DNA of 64,000 nucleotides, taken from positions 62,001 to 126,000 of the forward strand of contig NZ_SWCI01000004.1 in the NCBI RefSeq assembly GCF_005116715.1, written 5' to 3'. Under the pieces are notes generated by a model. That model was not told the DNA's origin, searched no databases, and saw only the letters and a program-made list of their open reading frames with translations. Numbering within the stretch: the stretch's first letter is position 1; every line of letters starts with the position of its first letter. Both the position numbers and the translations under genes were made by a program. Below are positions 9,372 to 19,090 of this stretch, piece by piece. Source of the DNA: Ferrimonas sediminicola (GTDB lineage: Bacteria; Pseudomonadota; Gammaproteobacteria; Enterobacterales; Shewanellaceae).

Positions 9372-9486
9372 AGACTTCCGCTCACGCTCCTAGGAGGAGC
9401 CCCAAAAATGAGACCCCAATCATTCACTTGAGCCAGGGATTATATACGTCAACCTCCCTACGGGTTACACTCTTGGGGATAAAAAA

Positions 9487-11841
9487 TTGAACAGCATTTC
9501 CATGGAAGAGCACCACGACCTTATCAACCAGCTGATCCCCTTGTTGCAGGACAGCAGTTTTGACAACCTGCTGGATCAGGCCACCACCCATCTGAGCAAC
9601 TCGGACCGGTTCCTGATTCGCATGGAGCTGCGGCGACTGAACCAGGAGTGCCAGCGGCGCATCGACCTCAGCGGCACCGGCGAGATCCGCGAATACACCA
9701 TCACCGGACTGACCCACAGGCTGACCGAAGAGGCCCGACAGTTTCTCGAGCAGCAGTTGGAGCTGTATGAGGGGCGCTACACTGTGGGCGCCTACGAATC
9801 GTTGATGAGCTATCTCAAGGGGGAGCCGGAGCAGGCAGAGGAGGAGCCGGAGGGCGCCCCCGCGCCGTTCCGCATGGAGCTGCTGCCCATGGGGCACTAC
9901 ATCCGCCGCCGCGAGACCCGCCACACCTTCTCCTCGGCCATCACCCTGTGGCAGCCCGACGGTGCCCCGGTCTCCGGCCGCACCCAGGATCTCTCCATCC
10001 GGGGTGCCCGGATCAAGACCGACCGCAAGTGGCAGCTGAACCCCGACCTACCGATCTTCGTCAGCTACACCGAGCTGGCCTCGGAGTTTGTCGCCCCGGA
10101 GCTCAAGCATGGAGTCAGCTACAAGCTAGTGGAAGCCCTGACGGGCAGTGACAGCCAGAGCCTGAGGCTGAGACGCAGCGACAGCGACTCCGGCCTCGAC
10201 CAGACCTTCGAACGGATCCTGAGCGTCAGCCGGCTGCGGACCCGGCCGGAACTGAACCACCTGCTGCGCACCGCCAAGAGCCGCGGCTACGAGCGCCAAT
10301 ACCTGCCCCAGCTGAACTCGCTGCCCCTGGCCATGTCCATCAAGGGGGGCAAGCTTCGTCCCTCACTGGTGCTGCAGACCAGGGCCAACCAGGCGCACCT
10401 GGACTACTGGATGGATGAGCGCGGCCACAGCCAGATCGGTGCCGCCCTCACCGAAGAGAGGCTGGCACGGGTGCTGAAACACCCGAGGGAGGTGGCCCAC
10501 CAGCTGCTGTTCAGCTTCATCCATCTCCACGAAGGGCACCGGCTGTTCTTCTCCGCCACCCTGTGGGAACTGAACCGGCTGGAGATGGCCGCCTGCTTCT
10601 TCAAACACGGCGGCCACAAGCAGGGGTTCAAACTTCACCGTATCCAGCTGCACGCCATCAGCGACAAGGATAAGGAGTGGGCCTGCCACTCCCCGGTCAA
10701 CGGCCGGGCGGCGGACTCCCTGGTGCAGCAGCAGCTGCGGGCCCTCTCCCTGCTGATCAACCTGGAGAGCACCGATCTCGGCAACGCCAGCGGTTTCAGC
10801 GGCTATGACTCGCCGTGCCACATCAACCAGCTGCGCCGCTTCGGCCAGAAGCGGGTGTCTGGGCTGGATCCCAGCCCTCTGGCCTGCGATCACCAGGAGC
10901 TGCGCCGTGAGCCCCGCTTCTCCCTGCAGACCAGGGTAGTCCTCAACCAGGGACGGCGTCAGCTGGTGGCCCACTCGGTCGACGTCTCGCCCCGGGGCCT
11001 GAGGCTGATGCTCGGCGAGACGGCGGAACTGCCGTCGGGTGAGATGATCAAGGTGGAGTTTCCCGAGCTGCAGCCGATGGCGGGCAAACTCAAGCTCAAG
11101 GGCCTGCCCTATGAGCTGGTGCGCTGCCAGCAGGATAAGCGCACCCTGCACCTGAAGGCGGCCGAGGGCGATCCCCACGCCGGCGTGGTGTTCCTCTCCC
11201 ACCTGCTGAGCCAGAATCGCAGCAAGATCGCCCAGGTCGGCTCCAAGCTGCAGCACCGCCAGTTGTTGGAGGGGATGAAGAACCTGATCCTGAAGCGGCT
11301 CTACTCCCTGCCCTTCTTCGTACACAAGCACAAGGCCCACTTCGAGGCCAACCTGGCCGGCAGCAGCCTGCTGCCCAGCACTACCTTCCAGGCGCTGACC
11401 GATCCCCATGGGCTCAGCCTGGAGGCGATACTGGACAACCCTGTGGTGAAGCAGCACCTGGAGGGGGTGGCGCGAAGCCATGATGAGGGTCTACGGGGCT
11501 GGCAGGCCACCCTGCTGCTGCACTGGCCGCCACAGCGGGAGCTGCGCAAGGCCTGGACCCTGTCTGAGATTGGCGACGACCACGATGTCCACAGCAAACT
11601 GATGGAGCTGGGGGCCAAAGGCCACCTGAAGGCGGTGACCATCAAACTGGACCGGGCCCAGAAGCCGGACCTGGACTATCTCCAGGGGGAGCTGGCGGCG
11701 ATCAGCACCCACGCCCTGCACCGGGCCAAGGAGCTGGAGGAGATGCTGTGGCAGATTGTGGTCGTGGGTGAGCTGAAAGAGGTTACCGCCGAGATCCTCC
11801 TGGAGTATCGGCTAGCCACCGGGGAGACTGCAACCAGCTGA
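9487..11841 (+). CDS. Large protein with two PilZ domains
   Basis: This 784-residue cytoplasmic protein has two PilZ signatures. The first is RRRETR at 140-145 with DLSIRG at 168-173. The second is RREPR at 473-477 with DVSPRG at 499-504. Both fit RxxxR plus DxSxxG for cyclic di-GMP binding. The remaining regions (1-130, about 250-455 and 580-784) match no domain I recognise. No signal peptide or membrane segment is visible. The start is TTG at 9487, supported by GGGGA at 9475-9479; the next ATG (9502) has no ribosome binding site at a proper distance. The 3' end overlaps the convergent hydrolase gene by 59 bases. Confidence 0.85.
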   Translation: MNSISMEEHHDLINQLIPLLQDSSFDNLLDQATTHLSNSDRFLIRMELRRLNQECQRRIDLSGTGEIREYTITGLTHRLTEEARQFLEQQLELYEGRYTVGAYESLMSYLKGEPEQAEEEPEGAPAPFRMELLPMGHYIRRRETRHTFSSAITLWQPDGAPVSGRTQDLSIRGARIKTDRKWQLNPDLPIFVSYTELASEFVAPELKHGVSYKLVEALTGSDSQSLRLRRSDSDSGLDQTFERILSVSRLRTRPELNHLLRTAKSRGYERQYLPQLNSLPLAMSIKGGKLRPSLVLQTRANQAHLDYWMDERGHSQIGAALTEERLARVLKHPREVAHQLLFSFIHLHEGHRLFFSATLWELNRLEMAACFFKHGGHKQGFKLHRIQLHAISDKDKEWACHSPVNGRAADSLVQQQLRALSLLINLESTDLGNASGFSGYDSPCHINQLRRFGQKRVSGLDPSPLACDHQELRREPRFSLQTRVVLNQGRRQLVAHSVDVSPRGLRLMLGETAELPSGEMIKVEFPELQPMAGKLKLKGLPYELVRCQQDKRTLHLKAAEGDPHAGVVFLSHLLSQNRSKIAQVGSKLQHRQLLEGMKNLILKRLYSLPFFVHKHKAHFEANLAGSSLLPSTTFQALTDPHGLSLEAILDNPVVKQHLEGVARSHDEGLRGWQATLLLHWPPQRELRKAWTLSEIGDDHDVHSKLMELGAKGHLKAVTIKLDRAQKPDLDYLQGELAAISTHALHRAKELEEMLWQIVVVGELKEVTAEILLEYRLATGETATS

Positions 11842-12727
11842 GCACATCGGGAAACAGCTCCTGCTCCGCATCCCTGTGGGTGAGCAGGCCGGCGTGGTCG
11901 TAATCCCGGCGCCAGCCATGGCGCCGCCCCAGCACCTGGTATCTGGCCTGGCCGTCCAGGCCACACTCACTCATCAGGTCCCGCACATCCCTGGGGTTTC
12001 CCAGGGCCCGATCTCCGGCCCCCGCCAGGAACCAGGTGGCGGGCCAACGCCCCTGTTTCACCAACGCCCGCGCCGCCTCGCCGTAATCGAAGCCATCCAT
12101 CTCATCCAGCCAGTAGCGATCGGAGATCCACGGCAGGGAGTCCATCAGAAAACGGGTCGACTGGTCGTCCATCCCCACCCGCAGGCGCTGCAGCGGCAGG
12201 TAGCCCAGCTTGCGACCCAGCCAGGGGAACAGTCGCTTCCAGGCCAGCTCGATCTTCAGCAGCCGCTCTGAACTCCAGCTTCGCACAGTACGCTTGGAGG
12301 CGAACAGGGTCAGAGTCGGGATCTGGCTGAGCATCTCGGGATAGCGGGCCAGGGTGGCGATCATCAGCACCCCGCCCCAGGAGTGGCCCACCCAGTGCAC
12401 CGGCTGGCCATGGCGATCCTGAAGCCGTCGCTGCACCAAGGGCAGCTGTTCATGGATCACCTCATACTGGCCATGATCCTCTCGGTGGGACAGGGGGGGA
12501 TAGGAGCGACCATGGCCGTAGCAGTCCAGCACATGGACCTGATAGCCTTGCTCGGCCAGATAGCAGCCCAGGCCACGGCCCGATCGGCTGTAGAACACCC
12601 GACCGTTGCTCATGGCACCGTGCACCATCAGCACCCGGCCCTTGGGGGGCTGAGCCGGGGTCAATACCCGCAGATGCAGCTGACCGCTGCGGTAATCGAT
12701 AAACTCCGATCCCTGAGAGTGTGTCAT
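11783..12727 (-). CDS. Alpha/beta hydrolase
   Basis: This alpha/beta-fold hydrolase (314 residues) resembles lysophospholipase or monoglyceride-lipase-like enzymes. Visible features are VHGAMSNG (oxyanion-hole region, about 37-44), the nucleophile elbow GHSWGG, and the late ARYQVLGRRHGW with a candidate catalytic His. AGGAGG at 12738-12743 fixes the ATG at 12727; upstream in-frame codons encode an unconvincing Arg/Gly-rich leader. It lies 53 bases after serB on the same strand and is probably co-transcribed. The substrate is unknown. Confidence 0.82.
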   Translation of the reverse strand: MTHSQGSEFIDYRSGQLHLRVLTPAQPPKGRVLMVHGAMSNGRVFYSRSGRGLGCYLAEQGYQVHVLDCYGHGRSYPPLSHREDHGQYEVIHEQLPLVQRRLQDRHGQPVHWVGHSWGGVLMIATLARYPEMLSQIPTLTLFASKRTVRSWSSERLLKIELAWKRLFPWLGRKLGYLPLQRLRVGMDDQSTRFLMDSLPWISDRYWLDEMDGFDYGEAARALVKQGRWPATWFLAGAGDRALGNPRDVRDLMSECGLDGQARYQVLGRRHGWRRDYDHAGLLTHRDAEQELFPDVLSWLQSPRWLADTPGGSRR

Positions 12728-12780
12728 CGGTTCCCTACCTCCTACTCCGTGGAGGCACTGATTAGACCTCTTTTTGTGAT

Positions 12781-13626
12781 CTAGATCAACAGGGCGAGGA
12801 TGGCATCCAACCCCAGGGTGGCCAGGTGGGCGTCTGCCTCGGCGGCGACCGCCGGCTTGGCCCGGAACCCGACCCCAAGGGCAGCCCGGCTCATCATCGG
12901 CAGGTCGTTGGCGCCATCCCCGGCGGCCACCCACTGGTCCGGTGGAATGCCGTACCGCTCGCCCAGCTGCGCCAGGATCGCGGCCTTGACCTCGGCCCCG
13001 ACGATCTCGCCACTGACCCGGCCGGTGAGCAGGCCTCCGGCCTCCTCGAGATCGTTGGCCTGGAAGTGATCCAGCTCCAGCTGTGCCGCCAATTTCGAGG
13101 CGATGCGGTTAAAGCCGCCGGAGGCCAGGGCCACTTTCCAGCCGGCCTGTTTCAACCCCTGCACCAAGGGCTCCAACCCGGGGTTCAGCGGCAGACTGGC
13201 GGCGATCTCATCCAGCACCGACGCCGGAATGCCGTCGAGCTTGGCCACCCGCTGGCGCAGACTCTCCTCGAACCCCAGCTCACCGCGCATGGCCGCCTCG
13301 GTCACCCGGCTGACCTCGTCAAACACCCCGCCGGCCCGGGCGATCTCGTCGATGCACTCGATGGCGATGGCGGTAGAGTCCATATCCATCAGCAGCAACC
13401 CAGGCCGATCGAGCCGCGGTCGCTCGGCCCTGAGGCGGAAACACTCGGCCCCCGATGGCAATGGCAGCGGCGCCTGCCCCTGCCAGCTCACCCAGTGGTG
13501 AACACCCCGCAGGCCACTGGAGACCACCAGTCCCTGCCGACGCGCCTCATCGGCCAGTTGCCCGGCGGCGGCGGCGTCGGTGAGGATGACCCGGGTCTCC
13601 TGGTCAGAGAGAGGCAGAAGGCTCAT
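12781..13626 (-). CDS. serB: Phosphoserine phosphatase
   Basis: SerB catalyses the last step of serine synthesis, O-phosphoserine to serine. It is a 281-residue HAD-family enzyme. The DMDST motif at 81-85 holds the phospho-accepting Asp, SGGFNRI gives the motif II/III neighbourhood, and GDGANDLPM is motif IV. The N-terminal 75 residues are shorter than the regulatory region of E. coli SerB (322). AAGGAG precedes the ATG. It is divergent from ytjB, as in E. coli. Confidence 0.95.
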   Translation of the reverse strand: MSLLPLSDQETRVILTDAAAAGQLADEARRQGLVVSSGLRGVHHWVSWQGQAPLPLPSGAECFRLRAERPRLDRPGLLLMDMDSTAIAIECIDEIARAGGVFDEVSRVTEAAMRGELGFEESLRQRVAKLDGIPASVLDEIAASLPLNPGLEPLVQGLKQAGWKVALASGGFNRIASKLAAQLELDHFQANDLEEAGGLLTGRVSGEIVGAEVKAAILAQLGERYGIPPDQWVAAGDGANDLPMMSRAALGVGFRAKPAVAAEADAHLATLGLDAILALLI

Positions 13627-13719
13627 GGTTTACTCCTTGAAAAACGACAGGTTGCCTGTTCTTTATGCGGATGAGACGCTAGGATCACAGAAGGATAGGG
13701 AAGCTGCAAGGACAACGGT

Positions 13720-14406
13720 TTGACCCATAACGGCGAGACAACCAACCATAACCTAGGCAGGGTGGCCCTGAGGCTGGCTCAGGTGATCGCCGCCGTGGGG
13801 CTGCTGGCGACCCTGCTGCTGATGTGGCAGCAGCAGGCGCAGCAGCGCAGCGACCTGCTCTATGAGAAGGCCGATGGCCAGGCGGAGCAGATCGTCCGAT
13901 TTGCCGCTATCGCCGCCGCGCCAGCCCTGGCACAGCAGAGAGAGGAGCAGTTGCAGTGGCTGGTGGAGGCCCTGGTGCAGGACAGCCGCATCCTCTCCGC
14001 CACCCTGTTCGGCGCCGACGGCCAGAAGCTGTTGCAGGCCCAGAGCCTGTTTCCCCTCTCCCAGCTGCCGGAGGAGCCGGTGCTCGAGGCCGCACTGGAG
14101 CGGTTCGACCCCTTCGTGGCCGAAGTGACCCTGGGCGATCACTCCCTGGGTTACATCAGGATCCGCGCCAATACCCACCTGTTCTTCATCGAGCAGCGCC
14201 GCCTGGAGCGCCAGCTGATCCGCCAGCAGCCGCTGTTGATGCTGATGGCCGGCATGGTCGGTGCCCTGCTGACCCTGGCCCTCTCCACCCGCCAACTGGA
14301 TATCGCCCGGCGCCGGGCACGACTCAAGGCAGCCAAGGCGGAAAAGGCTCAGGCGACCACCGAGGCAACGGCGGCGCAAGCCGAACCCGGCGACGAAACC
14401 GCCTAG
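13720..14406 (+). CDS. ytjB: YtjB/Smp-family membrane protein
   Basis: This 228-residue membrane protein is the positional and family counterpart of E. coli YtjB (Smp), which is also divergent from serB. Two membrane segments are visible (about 17-38 and 170-190) enclosing a periplasmic region of about 130 residues. The cytoplasmic tail is Ala/Lys/Glu-rich and probably helical. The start is TTG at 13720 with AAGGA just upstream. The function is unknown. A strong bidirectional terminator follows. Confidence 0.82.
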   Translation: MTHNGETTNHNLGRVALRLAQVIAAVGLLATLLLMWQQQAQQRSDLLYEKADGQAEQIVRFAAIAAAPALAQQREEQLQWLVEALVQDSRILSATLFGADGQKLLQAQSLFPLSQLPEEPVLEAALERFDPFVAEVTLGDHSLGYIRIRANTHLFFIEQRRLERQLIRQQPLLMLMAGMVGALLTLALSTRQLDIARRRARLKAAKAEKAQATTEATAAQAEPGDETA

Positions 14407-14420
14407 ACGCAGACACACAA

Positions 14421-14447
14421 AAGGCGGGCCCTCGGGCCCGCCTTTTT
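14421..14447. terminator. Bidirectional terminator between ytjB and deoD
   Basis: The 11-bp stem AAGGCGGGCCC / GGGCCCGCCTT is followed on the plus strand by five T and flanked by A on the other side. It lies between two converging stops. Confidence 0.9.
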
Positions 14448-14463
14448 CATCTGGAACTCTGGC

Positions 14464-15168
14464 TTACAGCAGGGAGTTCAGGGTCATCACAATCATGTCG
14501 TTGAAGGTGGTCTGACGCTCTTCAGAGGTGGTCGCTTCACCGGTACGGATGTGGTCGGACACGGTCACCACGCACAGGGCGTTGGCGCCATACTCGGCAG
14601 CCACACCGTACAGGCCGGCCGCTTCCATCTCGACACCCAGAACGTTCATCTTCTCCATGATGTCGAACATCTCTGGATCGGGGGTGTAGAACAGGTCGGC
14701 GGAGTAGATGTTACCGATCTTCACCGCGATGTTGGACGCCTCGGCGGACTTCACCACGTTGGACAGCAGGCCGTAGTCGGCGATGGCGGCGAAATCGTAG
14801 CCCTTGAAACGGGTACGGTTTACGCCGGAATCGGTGCAGGCACCCATGCCGATGATCACATCACGAACCTTAACGTCGGTGCTTACCGCACCACAGCTGC
14901 CTACGCGGATGATGTTCTTCACACCGTACTCGGTGATCAGCTCCTTGGCGTAGATGGAGCAGGAGGGGATCCCCATGCCGGAACCCATTACGGACACTTT
15001 CTTGCCCTTGTAGGTACCGGTGAAGCCCAGCATGTTACGTACGTCGGTAACCTGCTCTACGTCTTCCAGGAAGGTCTCCGCGATGTACTTGGCACGCAGA
15101 GGGTCGCCAGGGAACAGAACGGTTTCGGCGAAAGCGCCGGCAGGTGCGTTAATATGTGGAGTAGCCAT
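14464..15168 (-). CDS. deoD: Purine nucleoside phosphorylase
   Basis: DeoD phosphorolyses purine (deoxy)ribonucleosides to base plus (deoxy)ribose-1-phosphate. The 234-residue protein starts MATPHINAP like the E. coli enzyme. Visible motifs are [10 protein letters not shown] (phosphate site), [24 protein letters not shown] (ribose site) and [11 protein letters not shown] with the catalytic Asp. It is the last gene of the deoCABD operon, 24 bases after deoB. Confidence 0.97.
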   Translation of the reverse strand: MATPHINAPAGAFAETVLFPGDPLRAKYIAETFLEDVEQVTDVRNMLGFTGTYKGKKVSVMGSGMGIPSCSIYAKELITEYGVKNIIRVGSCGAVSTDVKVRDVIIGMGACTDSGVNRTRFKGYDFAAIADYGLLSNVVKSAEASNIAVKIGNIYSADLFYTPDPEMFDIMEKMNVLGVEMEAAGLYGVAAEYGANALCVVTVSDHIRTGEATTSEERQTTFNDMIVMTLNSLL

Positions 15169-15192
15169 TATTATTGACCCCTATTTCATCAG

Positions 15193-16410
15193 TTAATTCA
15201 GGAAGGACTTGCCGTAGTCCATAGCTTCCAGCCCAAGGTAGCTGGCAATGGACTGGCCGATATCGGCAAAGGACTCACGGTGTCCCAGGGAACCTGGGGC
15301 CACCGGCTTGCCGTAGGCCAGTACGGGAACATACTCACGGGTGTGGTCGGTCCCTGTCCAGGTCGGATCACAGCCGTGATCGGCGGTAACCAGCACGACG
15401 TCGCCGTCGCCCAGCTTCTCGAGAAGCTCTGGCAGCCGCTTATCAAAGTATTCCAGAGCATTAGCATAGCCGTTTACGTCGCGGCGGTGACCATAGGAGG
15501 AATCAAAATCGACGAAGTTTGTGAACACGATGGTGTTATCACCCGCTTCATCCACCTGCTCCAGGGTACGATCCCACAACGCTTCCAGGCCGGTGCCTTT
15601 CACCTTCTTGGTGATGCCGCAGTTGGCGTAGATGTCGGCGATCTTGCCCACAGACACTACCTCACCGCCGGCTGCCTTCAGCTTGTCCAGCACGGTGGGC
15701 GCCGGTGGCTCGATGGCGTAGTCGGCCCGGTTGCCGGTACGGGCAAAGTCGGCGGCGCCGCTGCCGACGAAGGGACGGGCGATCACCCGACCGATGGTGT
15801 AAGGCTCCAGCTCATCACGGGCGATCTTGCACAGCTCATACAGACGCTCCAGGCCGAAGGTCTCCTCATGACAGGCGATCTGGAACACGCTGTCGGCAGA
15901 GGTGTAGAAGATCGGCTGGCCGGTGCGCATATGCTCTTCACCCAACTGCTCCAGGATGGCGGTGCCCGAAGCGTGACAGTTGCCCAAAAAGCCGTCCAGG
16001 CCGGCACGCTCGAGGATGCGGTCGGTCAGTTCCTTGGGGAAACTGTTCTGCTTGTCGGAGAAGTAGCCCCACTCAAACAGAACCGGTACGCCGGCCATCT
16101 CCCAGTGACCACTGGGGGTGTCCTTGCCCGAGGAGATCTCGGAGGCGTAACCGTAGGCGCCGGTCACCTCGGTGTCGGCATCCATCCCTGCTGGCACCTT
16201 GCCAGTGCTCTCCTGGGCCGCCTTCACCAGGCCAAACCGGGTCAGGTTGGGCAGCTTGAGGGCGCCACTGCGGCCCACTTCGGCGCGGCCCTCGGCGCAC
16301 TCCTTGGCGATGTGGCCAAAGGTGTCGGAGCCGGCATCGCCGAACTTGTCTGCGTCTCCCGCGGCGCCGATGCCGAAGGAATCCATCATCAGGATAAATA
16401 CGCGTTTCAT
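15193..16410 (-). CDS. deoB: Phosphopentomutase
   Basis: DeoB converts (deoxy)ribose-1-phosphate to the 5-phosphate, linking the phosphorylases to DeoC. This 405-residue protein is of the alkaline-phosphatase superfamily. It has the metal-binding start [12 protein letters not shown], the [11 protein letters not shown] segment with the phosphorylated Thr, and [17 protein letters not shown] near the C-terminus. It lies 11 bases after deoA. Confidence 0.97.
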   Translation of the reverse strand: MKRVFILMMDSFGIGAAGDADKFGDAGSDTFGHIAKECAEGRAEVGRSGALKLPNLTRFGLVKAAQESTGKVPAGMDADTEVTGAYGYASEISSGKDTPSGHWEMAGVPVLFEWGYFSDKQNSFPKELTDRILERAGLDGFLGNCHASGTAILEQLGEEHMRTGQPIFYTSADSVFQIACHEETFGLERLYELCKIARDELEPYTIGRVIARPFVGSGAADFARTGNRADYAIEPPAPTVLDKLKAAGGEVVSVGKIADIYANCGITKKVKGTGLEALWDRTLEQVDEAGDNTIVFTNFVDFDSSYGHRRDVNGYANALEYFDKRLPELLEKLGDGDVVLVTADHGCDPTWTGTDHTREYVPVLAYGKPVAPGSLGHRESFADIGQSIASYLGLEAMDYGKSFLN

Positions 16411-16421
16411 TCAATTACTCC

Positions 16422-17744
16422 TTAGCGACCGCGGATGGTTTCGTACACATCCGGAGTGGCTTGATAGGCGTCACCCAGGGAGATGGCCTGACGCAGCGCC
16501 GCCTCCGCTTCCAGGAACTGCGCCTCATTGCGGGCGTGGACCATGGCGATGGGCGTGGCGCTGTCGACCGTTTCCCCCAGGGAGATGATGTTGGTCATAC
16601 CCACGGCGTAATCGATGCCATCGGTGGGCAGACGACGACCACCGCCCAGACCAACCACGGCCATGCCCATGGCACGAGTGTCCATGGCGGTGACGATGCC
16701 GCTATCTTCAGCATATACGGGACGGATAATCTCCGCCTGGGGCATGTAGATATCCATCTTACCGATGAAGTCGGCGGGGCCACCCAGGCCGGCCACCATC
16801 TTGGCGAAGACCTCGGCGGCTTTTCCGCTGTCCAGGGCATGCTGCAGCTTGGTGCGCGCCTCGGCGGTGTCTGCCGCCAGCTTGCCCAGCACCAGCAGTT
16901 CGGCGGCGAGGGCCATGGTCACTTCATGCAGACGGGGATTGCGGTATTCACCGGTGAGGTAGCGAACCGCTTCGCGAACCTCGACGGCGTTACCGGCGCT
17001 GGAGGCCAGGGTCTGGTTCATGTCGGTCAGCAGCGCCGAGGTGCGCACGCCGGCGCCATTGGCCACATCCACGATGCTCTGAGCCAGATCCTTGGACGCC
17101 TCGTAGGTGGGCATAAAGGCGCCGCTGCCTACCTTGACGTCCATCACCAGGGCTTCCAGACCACAAGCCAGCTTCTTGGACAGAATGGATGCGGTGATGG
17201 CGGCGATCGATTCGACGGTGGCGGTCACGTCGCGGATGGCGTAGAAACGCTTATCCGCCGGCGCCAGGTCACCGGTCTGGCCGATGATGGCCACGCCCGC
17301 TTCCTTGACCACCTTGCCGAACACCTCGTTGGTGGGGGTGATGTTGTAGCCGGGGATCGCTTCCAGCTTGTCCAGGGTGCCGCCGGTGTGGCCCAGGCCA
17401 CGGCCGGAGATCATCGGCACAAAACCGCCACAGGCGGCGATCATCGGACCCATCATCAGGGAAACCACGTCACCCACACCGCCGGTGGAGTGCTTGTCGA
17501 TTACGGGACCATCAAAGTTATGGGCGTCCCAGTTCAACACCATGCCGGAATCTCGCATCGCCTTGGTCAGGGCGATACGCTCATCCATGGGCATGTCGTT
17601 GAAGTAGATCGCCATGGCGAACGCGGCAATCTGGCCCTCGCTGACGTTACCGTTGGTGATGCCTTCGACGAAGAACCGGATCTCCTGCTCGGACAGGGGC
17701 TCTCCGTTACGCTTCTTGCGGATAATCTCTTGTGGTAGAAACAT
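16422..17744 (-). CDS. deoA: Thymidine phosphorylase
   Basis: DeoA cleaves thymidine and deoxyuridine with phosphate to base and deoxyribose-1-phosphate. At 440 residues it has E. coli length. The signature KHSTGGVGD and the loop [17 protein letters not shown] are visible, and the alpha/beta domain follows. The 164-base gap to deoC is the longest in the operon and carries a possible CRP site. Confidence 0.97.
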   Translation of the reverse strand: MFLPQEIIRKKRNGEPLSEQEIRFFVEGITNGNVSEGQIAAFAMAIYFNDMPMDERIALTKAMRDSGMVLNWDAHNFDGPVIDKHSTGGVGDVVSLMMGPMIAACGGFVPMISGRGLGHTGGTLDKLEAIPGYNITPTNEVFGKVVKEAGVAIIGQTGDLAPADKRFYAIRDVTATVESIAAITASILSKKLACGLEALVMDVKVGSGAFMPTYEASKDLAQSIVDVANGAGVRTSALLTDMNQTLASSAGNAVEVREAVRYLTGEYRNPRLHEVTMALAAELLVLGKLAADTAEARTKLQHALDSGKAAEVFAKMVAGLGGPADFIGKMDIYMPQAEIIRPVYAEDSGIVTAMDTRAMGMAVVGLGGGRRLPTDGIDYAVGMTNIISLGETVDSATPIAMVHARNEAQFLEAEAALRQAISLGDAYQATPDVYETIRGR

Positions 17745-17872
17745 CCTATGCCTCCGATGTGGGCTGCGCCTCGCCAGGCACAGCGCCTTATGATTTTGAA
17801 CCGGACTCGGAACCGCTGTGTCGTAAATTTACTAGCATCAAGCCAATACTAGTCAAGCTCAGCGCCAGTTCC

Positions 17873-17888
17873 GGCGATCCGGATCACA
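17873..17888 (-). promoter_or_regulatory. Possible CRP site between deoC and deoA
   Basis: On the minus strand this reads TGTGA-TCCGGA-TCGCC. The left half is a perfect CRP half-site with the preferred ATC extension; the right half matches 3 of 5. An internal cAMP-CRP-dependent promoter for deoABD is possible, but no matching -10 was found. Confidence 0.3.
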
Positions 17889-17908
17889 AATTTCAATCTG
17901 GATGTAGA

Positions 17909-18679
17909 TTAGTAACCTTTGCTCTCAGCAGGAGCATCGGCCAGTTCCAGAGTGTGCAGCAGGCTGTTCAGCAGGCTGGAGGCACCGAAACGGAAGGTAC
18001 GGGGGGAGACCCAATCCTTGCCCAGCAGCTCCGCGGCCAGGTCCAGGTATTCACCGGCCTGTTCGGCGTTGCGTACGCCGCCGGCGGGCTTGAAGCCGAT
18101 GGCAGGATTTTTCTCGGAGATAACGGTCATCATGATGCGCGCCGCTTCCAGGGTGGCATTCACCGGCACCTTACCGGTGGAGGTCTTGATGAAATCGGCG
18201 CCGGCGTCGATGGAGATCTCGGAGGCCTTGCGGATCAGCGCCTCGTCCTTCAGTTCGCCGGATTCGATGATCACCTTCAGCAACACGTCGCCACAGGCTT
18301 GCTTACAGGCTTTCACCAGGTCGAAACCCACCTGATCGTTGCCGGCCATCAGGGCGCGGTAGGGGAAGACCACGTCAACTTCGTCAGCACCATAGGCAAC
18401 TGCCGCCTTGGTTTCGGCGACGGCGATATCGATGTCGTCGTTACCGTGGGGGAAGTTGGTGACGGTGGCGATCTGTACCTGCTCGGCACCGATCTCACGC
18501 AGGGTCTTGCGGGCAATAGGAATAAAGCGAGGGTAGATGCAGATGGCTGCGGTGTTGCCGGCAGCGGTCTTGGCATTGTGGCACAGGTCGATCACCTTCT
18601 GATCGGTATCGTCGTCATTCAGGGTGGTCAGGTCCATCAATTGAATGGCGCGCTGTGCAATCGCTTTGATATCACTCAT
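17909..18679 (-). CDS. deoC: Deoxyribose-phosphate aldolase
   Basis: DeoC is a class I aldolase splitting deoxyribose-5-phosphate into glyceraldehyde-3-phosphate and acetaldehyde. It is 256 residues (E. coli 259). The Schiff-base lysine is in DFIKTSTGK, the second active-site Lys lies in the [10 protein letters not shown] stretch, and [10 protein letters not shown] is typical of the enterobacterial type. It is the first gene of deoCABD. Confidence 0.97.
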   Translation of the reverse strand: MSDIKAIAQRAIQLMDLTTLNDDDTDQKVIDLCHNAKTAAGNTAAICIYPRFIPIARKTLREIGAEQVQIATVTNFPHGNDDIDIAVAETKAAVAYGADEVDVVFPYRALMAGNDQVGFDLVKACKQACGDVLLKVIIESGELKDEALIRKASEISIDAGADFIKTSTGKVPVNATLEAARIMMTVISEKNPAIGFKPAGGVRNAEQAGEYLDLAAELLGKDWVSPRTFRFGASSLLNSLLHTLELADAPAESKGY

Positions 18680-19040
18680 GGTGAGTCTCCAGTCTTAATT
18701 TAAACCAAAATTAGTATAGAAAAAGAGTGGTCACTCGCACGTGGCACGAATATTAATAAAACCTATTAACGGCAGGCACTGAACCCGGACGGGCTCGAGG
18801 CTGGAGGTCACCTACGCTCACATGCGTGACGCGGAACTGGTTCCTTGAAGAGTTATCGAAACAGGGCAATGCTGCTTCGAGGCGAACACTCCGTTTCGCT
18901 CAGAAAACAATGTCATCATGGCAGTAGAAACGCCAGATTACAACCGCTCAGAGCCGATTTTGTTGAATTATTACTAACAAATTACTGGCCATGATTCGTT
19001 ACACCCTAGTTGGCGTTAACAGCGGGCCAGAGGCGGGAAA
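18680..19040 (-). promoter_or_regulatory. Upstream region of deoC
   Basis: This is about 360 gene-free bases. A TATACT hexamer (minus strand, 18714-18719) could be the -10 of the deo promoter, but no good -35 lies 16-18 bases upstream. Where the spacer and -35 would be sits GAGTG-GT-CACTC (18726-18737), the same 13-mer as before yaaU. This looks like a regulator site at a weak promoter. The remainder (18740-19030) shows nothing I can name. Confidence 0.4.
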
Positions 19041-19075
19041 AACAAAGCCCCGGGGCCTGAGCGCCGGGGCTTATC
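19041..19075 (-). terminator. Terminator of the first Tsx/OmpK gene
   Basis: The stem AAGCCCCGG / CCGGGGCTT (19045-19053 and 19064-19072) lies 19 bases beyond the stop. A T-rich tract (TTTGTTTTT on the minus strand) follows it. Confidence 0.88.
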
Positions 19076-19090
19076 TTTCAGCAGGTTAAC

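Noticed and set aside
9428..9446. Promoter pair in the radA / double-PilZ divergent region
   Set aside because: TATAAT-like and TTGAC-like hexamers are present, but their spacing (about 4-7 bases) is incompatible with a sigma-70 promoter in either direction.
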